44,250 bases of DNA from the NCBI GenBank assembly GCA_002011425.1, contig MTNJ01000012.1, positions 19,563 to 63,812 on the forward strand, written 5' to 3'. The stretch's first letter is position 1, and the number at the start of each line of letters is the position of its first letter. Source of the stretch: Candidatus Acetothermia bacterium JdFR-48. GTDB lineage: Bacteria > Bipolaricaulota > Bipolaricaulia > Bipolaricaulales > Bipolaricaulaceae. Below the pieces are notes generated by a model that did no database searches, was not told the origin of the DNA, and worked only from the letters and a program-made list of their open reading frames with translations. Positions 34,827 through 42,085 of this stretch are shown here, piece after piece. Position numbers and translations under genes: made by a program.

Positions 34827-35393
34827 TTATCCCCCTCCCCGGTAAACGAACCCGTTTTTGGCCTCCCTCAGCGGGGGCCATTGAAGGTCCCTGGGGGAGA
34901 TGATGGGGTTTTCAATCGGCCATTCGATTCCGATCTCGGGATCGTCCCAGATGATCCCCGCTTCACATTCCGGCGCGTACTCCGCCGTCGCCTTGTACAC
35001 GACCTCGGCCACATCGCTCAGTACACAGAAGCCGTGGGCGAATCCCGGGGGTATATAGAGCATCCGCTTGTTCTCCGCCGAAAGCTTCACCCCCACCCAC
35101 CTGCCGTAGGTCGGCGAGCCCCTGCGGATGTCCACCGCCACATCGAAGATCTCCCCCACTACGGCGCGCACCAACTTCCCCTGGGCCTTCGGGGGGTTCT
35201 GGTAGTGAAGGCCCCGCAGGACCCCCATCACGGAGCGGGAGTGGTTGTCCTGGACGAAGCGCTCCGCGATGCCGAAGGCAGCGAACTCGGAGTACTTGTA
35301 ACTCTCCATGAAGAAGCCGCGTTCATCGTGGAACACCCTCGGCTCGATCAGGATGACCTCCGGGATCCCGAGCCTCTTGAAGTGGAACGGCAT
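34827..35393 (-). CDS. rfbC: dTDP-4-dehydrorhamnose 3,5-epimerase
   Basis: The product has 188 residues, the usual RmlC size. This cupin epimerises dTDP-4-keto-6-deoxyglucose at C3 and C5. Catalytic His 63 is in LRGLHYQNPPKAQGKLV, the substrate-binding tyrosines are in VVYKATAEYAPE (about 133-139), and IPPGFAHGF and WDDPEIGIEWP are family signatures. The start shares one base with the rmlA stop (TAATG). It is last in the rmlD-rmlA-rmlC operon and makes rhamnose for surface polysaccharide. Confidence 0.94.
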   Translation of the reverse strand: MPFHFKRLGIPEVILIEPRVFHDERGFFMESYKYSEFAAFGIAERFVQDNHSRSVMGVLRGLHYQNPPKAQGKLVRAVVGEIFDVAVDIRRGSPTYGRWVGVKLSAENKRMLYIPPGFAHGFCVLSDVAEVVYKATAEYAPECEAGIIWDDPEIGIEWPIENPIISPRDLQWPPLREAKNGFVYRGGG

Positions 35394-36457
35394 TACAATA
35401 ACACCTCCGCGTCATCCCCCACCATCAGGCGGAGGGCCCGGCCATTGCGCGTGCACTTGGAAATGAGGGCGTTCCTACCGATCACGCTGTCCTCCAGCCG
35501 CTCTATGTCGATCACCTTCGCGTTGTCCAGGATCACCGAATGCTCCAACGCCGCGTTCTTTATCGTGCAGCCACGCCCGATGCTCGTGTAGGGGCCGATG
35601 AACGCATCCTCGATCACCGTCCCCTCCCCGATCACCACGGGGCCGCGCACCGTGCTCCCCCTGACACGAACCCCCTCGGCCATCGATACCCGCCCCACGA
35701 CCCGGCTCGCCCCGTCCACCTCCCCCCTCAGCTCCTCCTTCACCAGCTCGTCCAGCACCACCCGGTTGGCCTCCAGGAGATCGTCCTTCTTCCCCGTGTC
35801 CAGCCACCAGCGCTTCAGGATGTAGCTCCTCACCTTCCTCCCCCGTTCCAGCAGCCTCTGGATCGCATCGGTGATCTCCAGCTCCCCCCGCCACGAAGGC
35901 TCGATCTCCGCGATCGCCCCGTGGATGGCCGGCGAGAACAGGTAGATCCCCACAAGCGCCAGGTTCGACGGCGGCTCCTTAGGCTTCTCCACCAGATAGC
36001 GCACGCTCCCCGCCTCATCCACCGCCGCCACCCCGAACATCCTCGGGTCTTCGACCTCCTTCAACAGGATCATCGCCTCCACGTCGTTCCGGTTGAACTC
36101 CTCCACAAAGGGGACGATGCTCTCCCCGATCAGGTTGTCACCCAGGTACATCAGAAACGGTTCCTCCCCCAAGAACCCCTCCGCCACTTGCACGGCGTGG
36201 GCCAGCCCCCGGGGTTCCTCCTGGAGGATGAACTCGAACCGGAATCCCCAGGGGTTGGGGGCCAGGGCCTCCCGGATCTTCTCCCCCGTCTCCGGGGCGA
36301 TGATCACCCCCACCTCCGCTATCCCCGTGTCGCGGATCTGGTCCATGACGTAGTGGAGGATCGGCCGGTTGGCCACGGGCACAAGCTGCTTGGGGAGCGT
36401 GTACGTCAGGGGCCGGAGCCTGGTGCCCTTACCTCCGCACAGGACCAGCGCCTTCAT
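35393..36457 (-). CDS. rmlA: glucose-1-phosphate thymidylyltransferase, long form
   Basis: The product has 354 residues. The nucleotidyltransferase domain begins [20 protein letters not shown] and has [26 protein letters not shown] and [16 protein letters not shown]. The C-terminal third (about 245-354) is a left-handed beta-helix of hexapeptide turns ([33 protein letters not shown]). This long form, known from archaea and many bacteria, joins glucose 1-phosphate and dTTP to dTDP-glucose. The start lies 29 bases inside the end of rmlD. Confidence 0.94.
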   Translation of the reverse strand: MKALVLCGGKGTRLRPLTYTLPKQLVPVANRPILHYVMDQIRDTGIAEVGVIIAPETGEKIREALAPNPWGFRFEFILQEEPRGLAHAVQVAEGFLGEEPFLMYLGDNLIGESIVPFVEEFNRNDVEAMILLKEVEDPRMFGVAAVDEAGSVRYLVEKPKEPPSNLALVGIYLFSPAIHGAIAEIEPSWRGELEITDAIQRLLERGRKVRSYILKRWWLDTGKKDDLLEANRVVLDELVKEELRGEVDGASRVVGRVSMAEGVRVRGSTVRGPVVIGEGTVIEDAFIGPYTSIGRGCTIKNAALEHSVILDNAKVIDIERLEDSVIGRNALISKCTRNGRALRLMVGDDAEVLL

Positions 36458-37367
36458 CTTCCATCGCCTCCTTGATCCTTCCCATCTGCGCCGACAGCGA
36501 TTCCGCCCAGTGCGGCATGGTATCCAGACCCTGCACCTTGAGCATGAAGTTCTCCAGGACCGAGTTGGCCGGACGTCTCGCCGGGGTGGGGAACTCGTCG
36601 CTGGTCACCGGCCTCAAGGTGATCGGCCTCAGGCCTCGGGTGTCGGGTATGAGGAGCACCGAACCGTCCGGGCTGGTCTCCTCCCCATATCCCGCACATC
36701 TGAAGATCTCCCGGGCGAATTCGTATCGGGTACATCCCCCCTGGGAGGTACAGTGGTAAAGTCCATAGCCCTCGGTCCCGATCAGCAGCTTGATCTGCCG
36801 GGCCACGTCTCCCACGAAAGTGGGGGTGCCGCGCTGGTCGCTCACCACACGTATTTCATCCCTCTCCCGGGCCAGTTTTAGCATCGTCTTGACGAAGTTT
36901 TTCCCCTTGGGACCATAGAGCCAGGCGACCCTGAGGATGAAGGTGCGGACGTTCTGTTCCCTGACCATCCACTCCCCCACCAGTTTGGACCAACCGTAGG
37001 CGTTCACGGGGTGGGGAGGGTCGTATTCGACATACGGCTCGCCCTTTTCTCCGTCGAAGACGTAGTCGGTACTGATGTGGACGAGTTTCGCTCCCATTTC
37101 CCGTGCCACGATGGCCACATTCCGTGCGCCGATAGCATTCACCAGAAAAGCTTTCTCCTTCTCCAGCTCGCTACCATCGACGTTCGTGTAAGCGGCGGTA
37201 TTGATTATGACGTCCGGCTCTGTTCTCGTAATGAAGCTTCGGACAGCCTCTAGATCAGTGATGTCGAATTCCTGCCGGGTCGCAGCGACGACCTCAAAGC
37301 CCTCACTTAAAACTGTGCAAAGTTCGCTCCCGAGCTGTCCAGTCGCTCCGGTAATGAGGACTCTCAT
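36429..37367 (-). CDS. rmlD: dTDP-4-dehydrorhamnose reductase
   Basis: The product has 312 residues. This SDR enzyme reduces dTDP-4-keto-rhamnose to dTDP-rhamnose with NAD(P)H. It shows [10 protein letters not shown] (7-16), [10 protein letters not shown] (97-106) and catalytic Tyr 124/Lys 128 in YGWSK, then [15 protein letters not shown]. It is first in the operon and overlaps rmlA by 29 bases. The start has only a weak AAAGAG in front. rmlB, the 4,6-dehydratase needed between RmlA and RmlC, is not in the window. Confidence 0.93.
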   Translation of the reverse strand: MRVLITGATGQLGSELCTVLSEGFEVVAATRQEFDITDLEAVRSFITRTEPDVIINTAAYTNVDGSELEKEKAFLVNAIGARNVAIVAREMGAKLVHISTDYVFDGEKGEPYVEYDPPHPVNAYGWSKLVGEWMVREQNVRTFILRVAWLYGPKGKNFVKTMLKLARERDEIRVVSDQRGTPTFVGDVARQIKLLIGTEGYGLYHCTSQGGCTRYEFAREIFRCAGYGEETSPDGSVLLIPDTRGLRPITLRPVTSDEFPTPARRPANSVLENFMLKVQGLDTMPHWAESLSAQMGRIKEAMEDEGAGPVRR

Positions 37368-37423
37368 CTCTTTGAGCCCATCTTTTCAGACATTATCGGC
37401 CTATCTCCTCGGTTTATCTGCAG

Positions 37424-37465
37424 CGAGAATTTGCGTCCCCTCGAACCGAAGAGGGAACGATCTCG
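37424..37465 (-). promoter_or_regulatory. two-part hairpin in the putative rmlD leader
   Basis: On the minus strand, an outer 5-bp stem (CGAGA/TCTCG, 37461-37465 with 37424-37428) encloses an internal loop (TCG opposite CGCAAAT) and a 7-bp stem (TTCCCTC/GAGGGGA, 37451-37457 with 37436-37442) closed by an 8-base loop. It lies 57 bases before the rmlD ATG. It may be a folded 5' leader; there is no match to a riboswitch I can defend. Confidence 0.35.
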
Positions 37466-37860
37466 ACTCCCCTCCCGGTGTGCTCCCACGAGGGTCGTTC
37501 GCCCAGTGCGCCGATCTCTGTCGCCGAACCCATCGCTTCTACCACGAATTGCCTCTCCTGGACCCTCGGTTTCCCTATTGTACTGCGTTTCATCGTTTCG
37601 CGCCCATCCTTCCTCCGCGGCTCCCCTGATCGCAACTGAGGACTTTTTGGGATACCCCGTCCCCGCTCCTGCGTCTCTCGCCGAAGGGTTTCTGACTCCT
37701 TCCACCACCCTCTTACCCCACGAGGCAGGAGTTTCTCTGAAAAAAACGATCCCTTTCATGGAAAAAAGTCCCCTGAGGACCTCCCCGGAGGTAATTCCTC
37801 TGCACTCTGGATCCTCTGACGCGGAAAGGAAGGCCTCCAAGACCGCCTTATTTCCTCTCC

Positions 37861-37908
37861 CGCGGCTAATTTCGGCACCCGGGGGACCCCCTCTCGCCGC
37901 GTTTTTTT
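37861..37908 (+). terminator. terminator-like stem followed by seven T
   Basis: CGCGGC (37861-37866) pairs with GCCGCG (37896-37901), with additional G/C pairing possible inside the 29-base loop, and TTTTTTT follows at once (37902-37908). The polarity suits plus-strand transcription, yet no plus-strand gene precedes it. Either an unrecognised plus-strand RNA ends here or the match is chance. Confidence 0.35.
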
Positions 37909-37949
37909 CGGTCACTCCTCCACCACAGATACGGGGAGGGCCCCCCTAT

Positions 37950-38021
37950 GAATAGCTGGCCGAGTGTGAGGTCAATGATGGCACCTCGGGACACTCCGCA
38001 CCACTTCTGCACCAGCTATTC
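37950..38021. repeat. nested inverted repeat across the stop of the porV-like gene
   Basis: Outer arms 37950-37959 (GAATAGCTGG) and 38012-38021 (CCAGCTATTC) are perfect 10-bp complements. Inside, GAGTGT (37962-37967) pairs with ACACTC (37991-37996) and GAGGT (37968-37972) with ACCTC (37983-37987). The stop codon 38016-38018 is in the outer arm. No T run follows on the minus strand, so it is not a simple terminator; it could protect the 3' end of the mRNA or be the scar of a mobile repeat. Confidence 0.6.
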
Positions 38022-38990
38022 TTCACCGAGAGGCTTGAATTCCCAGAAAGCTGAGAAAACGACAGTGTCCCGCGCGCCTTCTGCTTCAATTTCCTTATTT
38101 TGGACCCACGCGACATCGAACCCTAGATCGCCCACTTCAACACCGGCTCCAGCGGAAAAGGCCCATGGTCCCCGAGTTCGTTTCGTGACGCCCGCTCGTA
38201 AGGCCAAAAAGCCGAGTGAATACTCGACCCCCGCCCTGACGAACCCTTCTCCCAGCGCTTCGTGAACATAGTCCACCGCTAAAACCAGATCGTCTTGCAC
38301 AAAGGCCACTCCCACGGTGTATCTCCCCATCACCAAATCAGTGGGTTCAGTAGGGGTATTGTGCCACTTCAGGCGCGTATTCCCGACGTCAGCCGCTGCC
38401 AAGCCCAACCAGAGGTTGGGGGACAACGGTGCCAAAACTCCGAGGTCAATACCAAAACCGAGTGCCGATGCATCGCCACCATCCACGCCAGCTTTGGGCG
38501 CCAGAAAACTGTACATCTTGACCGTGGCTCCTAGGGAAAGCCGGTTGGGGAGGCGGAGACCTATCCCGACGGTGATTAGGCGCTCGGCGTATTGAATCAT
38601 GCCCACCGATTGTCCCCCGGGACTGACGACCTGGACCTCGGCCGTCATCTCTGTATATCCCGCCCCCAAACCGATTTGCAGGGAAGGCGTTTGTGTATTT
38701 ATCACGAATGGCAAAGCGCCCGCGATGAAATTGTGGTAGATGCCGACGCCGAAGAGATCCGAGGACGACCCCCCTACCTGTGCCGCTGGAATTCGAGCCA
38801 ATCCCGCGGGGTTCCAATAGAGAGCCGAATAGTTATCCGCTATGGACACGAAAGCTCCCCCCATCCCCAAGGCGCGGGCACCCACGCCCCGTCGGAGGAA
38901 AGCGGCAGCACCGATGCCGAAATCTTGGGCCAGCCCCAATGCCCCATAAGCCATTATCAATACCCACGCGATGATCCTCTTCCCAACCAT
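38016..38990 (-). CDS. PorV/UPF0164-family outer-membrane beta-barrel protein
   Basis: The product has 324 residues from ATG 38990, five bases after AAAGGGG; the open frame extends upstream without coding character. A signal peptide (MVGKRIIAWVLIMAYGALGLA) is followed by the family hallmark FLRRGVGARALGMGGAFVSIADNYSALYWNPAGLA. The rest is alternating amphipathic strands (about 14), as in FadL-like barrels. In Bacteroidota PorV/LptO is part of type IX secretion and carries cargo to the sortase; other members of UPF0164 have no assigned role. It is divergent from genes for secreted proteins, one with a T9SS-like C-terminal domain. Confidence 0.82.
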   Translation of the reverse strand: MVGKRIIAWVLIMAYGALGLAQDFGIGAAAFLRRGVGARALGMGGAFVSIADNYSALYWNPAGLARIPAAQVGGSSSDLFGVGIYHNFIAGALPFVINTQTPSLQIGLGAGYTEMTAEVQVVSPGGQSVGMIQYAERLITVGIGLRLPNRLSLGATVKMYSFLAPKAGVDGGDASALGFGIDLGVLAPLSPNLWLGLAAADVGNTRLKWHNTPTEPTDLVMGRYTVGVAFVQDDLVLAVDYVHEALGEGFVRAGVEYSLGFLALRAGVTKRTRGPWAFSAGAGVEVGDLGFDVAWVQNKEIEAEGARDTVVFSAFWEFKPLGEE

Positions 38991-39082
38991 CAATCCCCTT
39001 TCTCGTTCGATCGCTGGACGGCCGATAGCAGCCCCCCCGAGATGTTTGTGTGAAGTGCTGGTATGTTCTAATATTATTGGTC

Positions 39083-39116
39083 TTGTCAATTTAATCAAAA
39101 AATTATAAAGTATAGG
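39083..39116. promoter_or_regulatory. AT-rich divergent promoter region with shared -35 element
   Basis: The sequence TTGTCAA at 39083-39089 reads TTGTCA on the plus strand and TTGACA on the minus strand. To the right, TATAAA (39104-39109, 15-base spacer) or TAAAGT (39106-39111, 17-base spacer) could serve the plus-strand gene. To the left the minus-strand gene has only weak -10 candidates. The tract is conspicuously AT-rich for this window. Confidence 0.5.
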
Positions 39117-39176
39117 TTGTTGGCAAATGGAGCAAGCCGGGACGAATTGGCCTTCTATTCGAGGGGGGTGGCAATT

Positions 39177-39821
39177 GTGAATAGGAGAACGGCCATTCGG
39201 ACATTGATTACAGTAGTGGTGGTCTCTCTGGCCGCGGTAACCGTTACGGCCAGGGAGCTTCGTGTGCCCGAGGATTTTCCCACTATTCAGGATGCCGTGA
39301 ACGTCGCTCAAGCCAACGATGTGATCCTCATTTCACCCGGCCTCTATTCTGGATTCACTGTGGTCGGGAAATCTGATCTGACCATAGTCGGTGACGTAGA
39401 CAAGCCTGAGCTGGTCGTGATCAGTGGGACGGTGCTTATCAAGGACGGCACTAACATCACTCTCTCCGGTCTCACCGTAACCGGAGATGGCAACGGTGTC
39501 GAGGTGGACGGCGAGATTCAACACTTCACAGTTCAACGTTGTTGGCTCATTCGAAATGAGCTTTCGGGGATCGTGTTCCTCCCTACCGCCGTGTATGAAG
39601 ATGTGAAGATTCTCAAGTGTAGGGTCCTCTACAATGGACACGACGGCATTGTGCTTGGGGGCAAAGGCAAGAAGGTCTTTCTTCGCGGGAACAATATTTC
39701 CTACAACGGTCGAACAACTCCCACCGGTTGCGGAATTCGTGTGAGTCAGAAACTCGAGGACACCGTCATTAGCAACAACATCATTGTGGGGAATCCCTTC
39801 GCGGGCATTCACCCCCAATGA
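39177..39821 (+). CDS. small secreted NosD-like beta-helix protein
   Basis: The product has 214 residues from GTG 39177, which follows GAGGGGGGTGG by five bases. A signal peptide (NRRTAIRTLITVVVVSLAAV) is followed by RVPEDFPTIQDAVNVAQAND, the start typical of NosD/pectin-lyase-like helices, and about six helix turns (ITLSGLTVTGDGNGVEVDG, GIVFLPTAVYEDVKILKCRV). It ends within the helix (NPFAGIHPQ) with no sorting domain, so it may be a short or truncated paralogue of the next gene, which lies 30 bases on in the same direction. Role unknown, presumably surface-located. Confidence 0.72.
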   Translation: MNRRTAIRTLITVVVVSLAAVTVTARELRVPEDFPTIQDAVNVAQANDVILISPGLYSGFTVVGKSDLTIVGDVDKPELVVISGTVLIKDGTNITLSGLTVTGDGNGVEVDGEIQHFTVQRCWLIRNELSGIVFLPTAVYEDVKILKCRVLYNGHDGIVLGGKGKKVFLRGNNISYNGRTTPTGCGIRVSQKLEDTVISNNIIVGNPFAGIHPQ

Positions 39822-39851
39822 TAAGTGGATCTGGGGATTAAGGAGGTGGAA

Positions 39852-41957
39852 ATGTTCCGCGGAATAGGAAAAGTGGCCATAATCGGGGCTTTTCTGTTTT
39901 CCCTTACGGTAGCATTTGGCGCTGACATTTATGTTCCAGACAATTATCCCACAATTCAGGCCGCAATCGATGCCGCCAATCCCGGGGACAGGGTAATTGT
40001 CAGAGCCGGCAGTTACTGGGAAACCATCGTCATAAACAAATCCATCACCGTACAAGGGGAGAGCGGCGCCATCATCGAAGCGGGGGGACTCACGGGGAAC
40101 GCGGTCACCGTAACCGCCGACAATGTGACGATCAAAGGGTTCACGATAAACAACGCGTATGTACATGGCATATACGCTGCCAATGTCAACAATTTGACGA
40201 TAATGGACAACACGATAGCATCGAGCGGTACACACGGCGTCTTCATCGTAAATGGAACGAATGTCGAGCTGACCCACAACGTCATCACCGGTCACACACG
40301 CTATGCAGCTGTTCTCTTCTGGGGAGGATCGAACTGCACGATCAAACGTAACTATGTCCATGATAACATCGCCGGCATTGCGGTCGGCCGGTACTCGAGC
40401 ACCGATCCGATTCCACAGAACTTCACCATCGTGAACAACACCGTGACGAACAATACCCACCCAACCTCGGGTTTCGGCATCTGGATCGCTGGTCAAAACA
40501 TTTCCATACGTGCGAACGACGTGAAGAATAACTCCGTAGGCATCTATATGTACGATCAACCGTTTACGACTGCCCCCTCGAGTGCGCTAACGGACATAAC
40601 CTCTGTAATACTCCCCCTTCAAGAACTACAAGCCGCGGGGATCGGCCCCGAAGGCCCGGCCCCCAGCAATCAAATCCTGTTCGCGGCCACTGGCAACACC
40701 GTCTACTATAACGACATTGCCGGCAACGCACGGGCTGGTCTGGCCAATGGAGCTAGTGACACCATCGATGCCCGCTACAACTGGTGGGGCGCTGCGGATG
40801 GTCCTTCATACGACGGTCCAGGCTCCGGCGACAAGGTCAGCTACGAAGGCCATCCGGCCAATGTGAACTTCTCTCCCTGGCTCAGAGTCGCCGCATCGCT
40901 GAAGAACACGACCGTGGGGGTGCTCGATCCCTCCAACGCCAATTTCTTCCTGAGGAGCACCAACGACAGCGGCCCTGGGGATATCACCTTTAACTATGGA
41001 ATCCCCAACTGGATCCCAATCGTTGGCGACTGGGACGGCGACGGCGTGGACACCGTCGGGGTGTACGACCCCGTCACCGCCACCTTCTACCTCAGGAACA
41101 CAAACACCGCAGGGTTCGCCGACATCACCTTCGTCTATGGCGCGCCTAACTGGATCCCCATCGCTGGCGATTGGAACGGCGACGGCGTGGACACCATCGG
41201 GGTTTACGATCCCGTCACCGCCACCTTCTACCTCAGGAACACAAACACCACTGGGGTCGCCGACATCGCCTTCGTCTACGGCATGCCCAACTGGACCCCC
41301 ATCGCCGGCGACTGGGACGGCGACGGCGTGGATACCGTCGGGGTGTACGACCCCACCACCGCCACCTTCTATCTCCGGAACTCCAATACAGCTGGCTTCG
41401 CCGACATCGCCTTCGTCTACGGCGCGCCCAACTGGACCCCCATCGCCGGCGACTGGGACGGCGACGGCGAGGATACCGTCGGGGTGTACGACCCCACCAC
41501 TGCCACCTTCTATCTCCGGAACTCCAATACAGCTGGCTTCGCCGACATCGCCTTCGTCTACGGCGCGCCCAACTGGACCCCCATCGCCGGAAACTGGGAT
41601 GGCAGCGGCGGTGTGGGCAGCTTCACCCTGAGTTCCGCCTCCGCTCTGGCTCTGACCGACTCTCCAGCGCCGCTGAGCCTGCAGGTCATGTGCTCCCCGA
41701 ACCCGGTCCGTGAAGCACACGAGGTCACCTTCCAGGTATTGGCTTCGGCCGAAGTACAGGCGATCCGGGTCACGGTCTTTGACTTGGCCGGCCAGCTCGT
41801 CTGGCAGGATCAGGCCCAGGGCAACCAGCTCGTCTGGCACACCCAGAACTTAGCCGGGGAGTACCTCGCTAACGGCGTGTACCTGTACCAGGTGCAGGTC
41901 AAAGTGGAGAACCACTGGATCACCACGCAGGTAAAGAAACTCCTCATCTTGCGCTAG
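39852..41957 (+). CDS. secreted beta-helix protein with five tandem DxDGDG repeats and T9SS/FlgD-like C-terminal domain
   Basis: The product has 701 residues from ATG 39852, five bases after AAGGAGG. Signal peptide MFRGIGKVAIIGAFLFSLTVAFG. Residues about 25-350 are a NosD-like beta-helix opening with YVPDNYPTIQAAIDAANPGD. Residues 354-588 are five 47-residue repeats, each with TATFYLRN, a PNWTPIAGDWDGDG segment and Asp positions suited to calcium binding; they resemble FG-GAP/VCBS propeller blades. Residues about 608-701 (CSPNPVREAHEVTFQV, IRVTVFDLAGQLVW, LANGVYLYQVQV, KKLLIL) match the beta-sandwich of T9SS sorting or FlgD-like C-terminal domains. It is probably displayed on the surface. A strong terminator follows. 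Confidence 0.82.
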   Translation: MFRGIGKVAIIGAFLFSLTVAFGADIYVPDNYPTIQAAIDAANPGDRVIVRAGSYWETIVINKSITVQGESGAIIEAGGLTGNAVTVTADNVTIKGFTINNAYVHGIYAANVNNLTIMDNTIASSGTHGVFIVNGTNVELTHNVITGHTRYAAVLFWGGSNCTIKRNYVHDNIAGIAVGRYSSTDPIPQNFTIVNNTVTNNTHPTSGFGIWIAGQNISIRANDVKNNSVGIYMYDQPFTTAPSSALTDITSVILPLQELQAAGIGPEGPAPSNQILFAATGNTVYYNDIAGNARAGLANGASDTIDARYNWWGAADGPSYDGPGSGDKVSYEGHPANVNFSPWLRVAASLKNTTVGVLDPSNANFFLRSTNDSGPGDITFNYGIPNWIPIVGDWDGDGVDTVGVYDPVTATFYLRNTNTAGFADITFVYGAPNWIPIAGDWNGDGVDTIGVYDPVTATFYLRNTNTTGVADIAFVYGMPNWTPIAGDWDGDGVDTVGVYDPTTATFYLRNSNTAGFADIAFVYGAPNWTPIAGDWDGDGEDTVGVYDPTTATFYLRNSNTAGFADIAFVYGAPNWTPIAGNWDGSGGVGSFTLSSASALALTDSPAPLSLQVMCSPNPVREAHEVTFQVLASAEVQAIRVTVFDLAGQLVWQDQAQGNQLVWHTQNLAGEYLANGVYLYQVQVKVENHWITTQVKKLLILR
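40911..41615 (+). repeat. five tandem 141-bp coding repeats
   Basis: Units begin at 40911, 41052, 41193, 41334 and 41475. Units 4 and 5 are almost identical in DNA until near the end of unit 5, where the last blade degenerates. Unit 1 is the most diverged. The pattern suggests recent duplication at the 3' end and in-frame copy-number change. Confidence 0.9.
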
Positions 41958-41962
41958 ACCCG

Positions 41963-42013
41963 AAACGGGCCTGGAGGGGAAAGTCCGTCCTTCCGGGCCC
42001 GTTTTATTTTTTT
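41963..42013 (+). terminator. Rho-independent terminator
   Basis: AAACGGGCC (41963-41971) pairs perfectly with GGCCCGTTT (41996-42004), with further GGAGG/CCTTCC pairing in the loop, followed by a T-rich tail to 42013. It begins five bases after the stop of the beta-helix gene. Confidence 0.85.
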
Positions 42014-42016
42014 CTT

Positions 42017-42045
42017 TTGCATAATGGAGTGTAACAAATTACCAT
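42017..42045 (+). promoter_or_regulatory. promoter of the subtilase gene
   Basis: TTGCAT (42017-42022) and TACCAT (42040-42045) are 17 bases apart, directly behind the terminator. The start would be near 42052, leaving a leader of about 34 bases that contains the GGGGGAGGAA ribosome-binding site. Confidence 0.6.
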
Positions 42046-42085
42046 TTCCCTTACGTAAAAACGTATGCAGGGGGAGGAATCACTA

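Larger units (their letters stand above)
37368..38015. other. gene-free interval of about 650 bases with inverted repeats
   Basis: Frames are open on both strands here but translate to Arg/Gly/Ser/Pro-rich sequence without hydrophobic cores, motifs or ribosome-binding sites, so I call no gene. The interval carries three dyads listed separately (37424-37465, 37861-37908, 37950-38021). It should hold the promoter and leader of rmlD and the 3' end of the porV-like message. The one promoter-like box near rmlD is GATAAT (minus strand, about 37392-37397). Confidence 0.55.

Noticed and set aside
37424..37450. GGGGACGCAAA on the minus strand, recalling the c-di-GMP (GEMM) riboswitch core
   Set aside because: The flanking GCC/GGC pairing and the upstream GCAAACC of GEMM are absent; only the short string matches.
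37364..37915. Open minus-strand frame of 183 codons in the interval after rmlD
   Set aside because: Composition is Arg/Gly/Glu-rich without hydrophobic core or motifs, no ribosome-binding site, and the opposite strand is equally open; typical of GC-rich non-coding DNA.
37431..37955. Open plus-strand frame of 174 codons
   Set aside because: Pro/Ser/Arg-rich, no motifs, no start signal, and it runs through the terminator-like stem.
38991..39311. N-terminal extension of the PorV-like protein
   Set aside because: The extension is Cys/His/Pro-rich nonsense crossing the AT-rich promoter region; ATG 38990 has a Shine-Dalgarno and starts the signal peptide.
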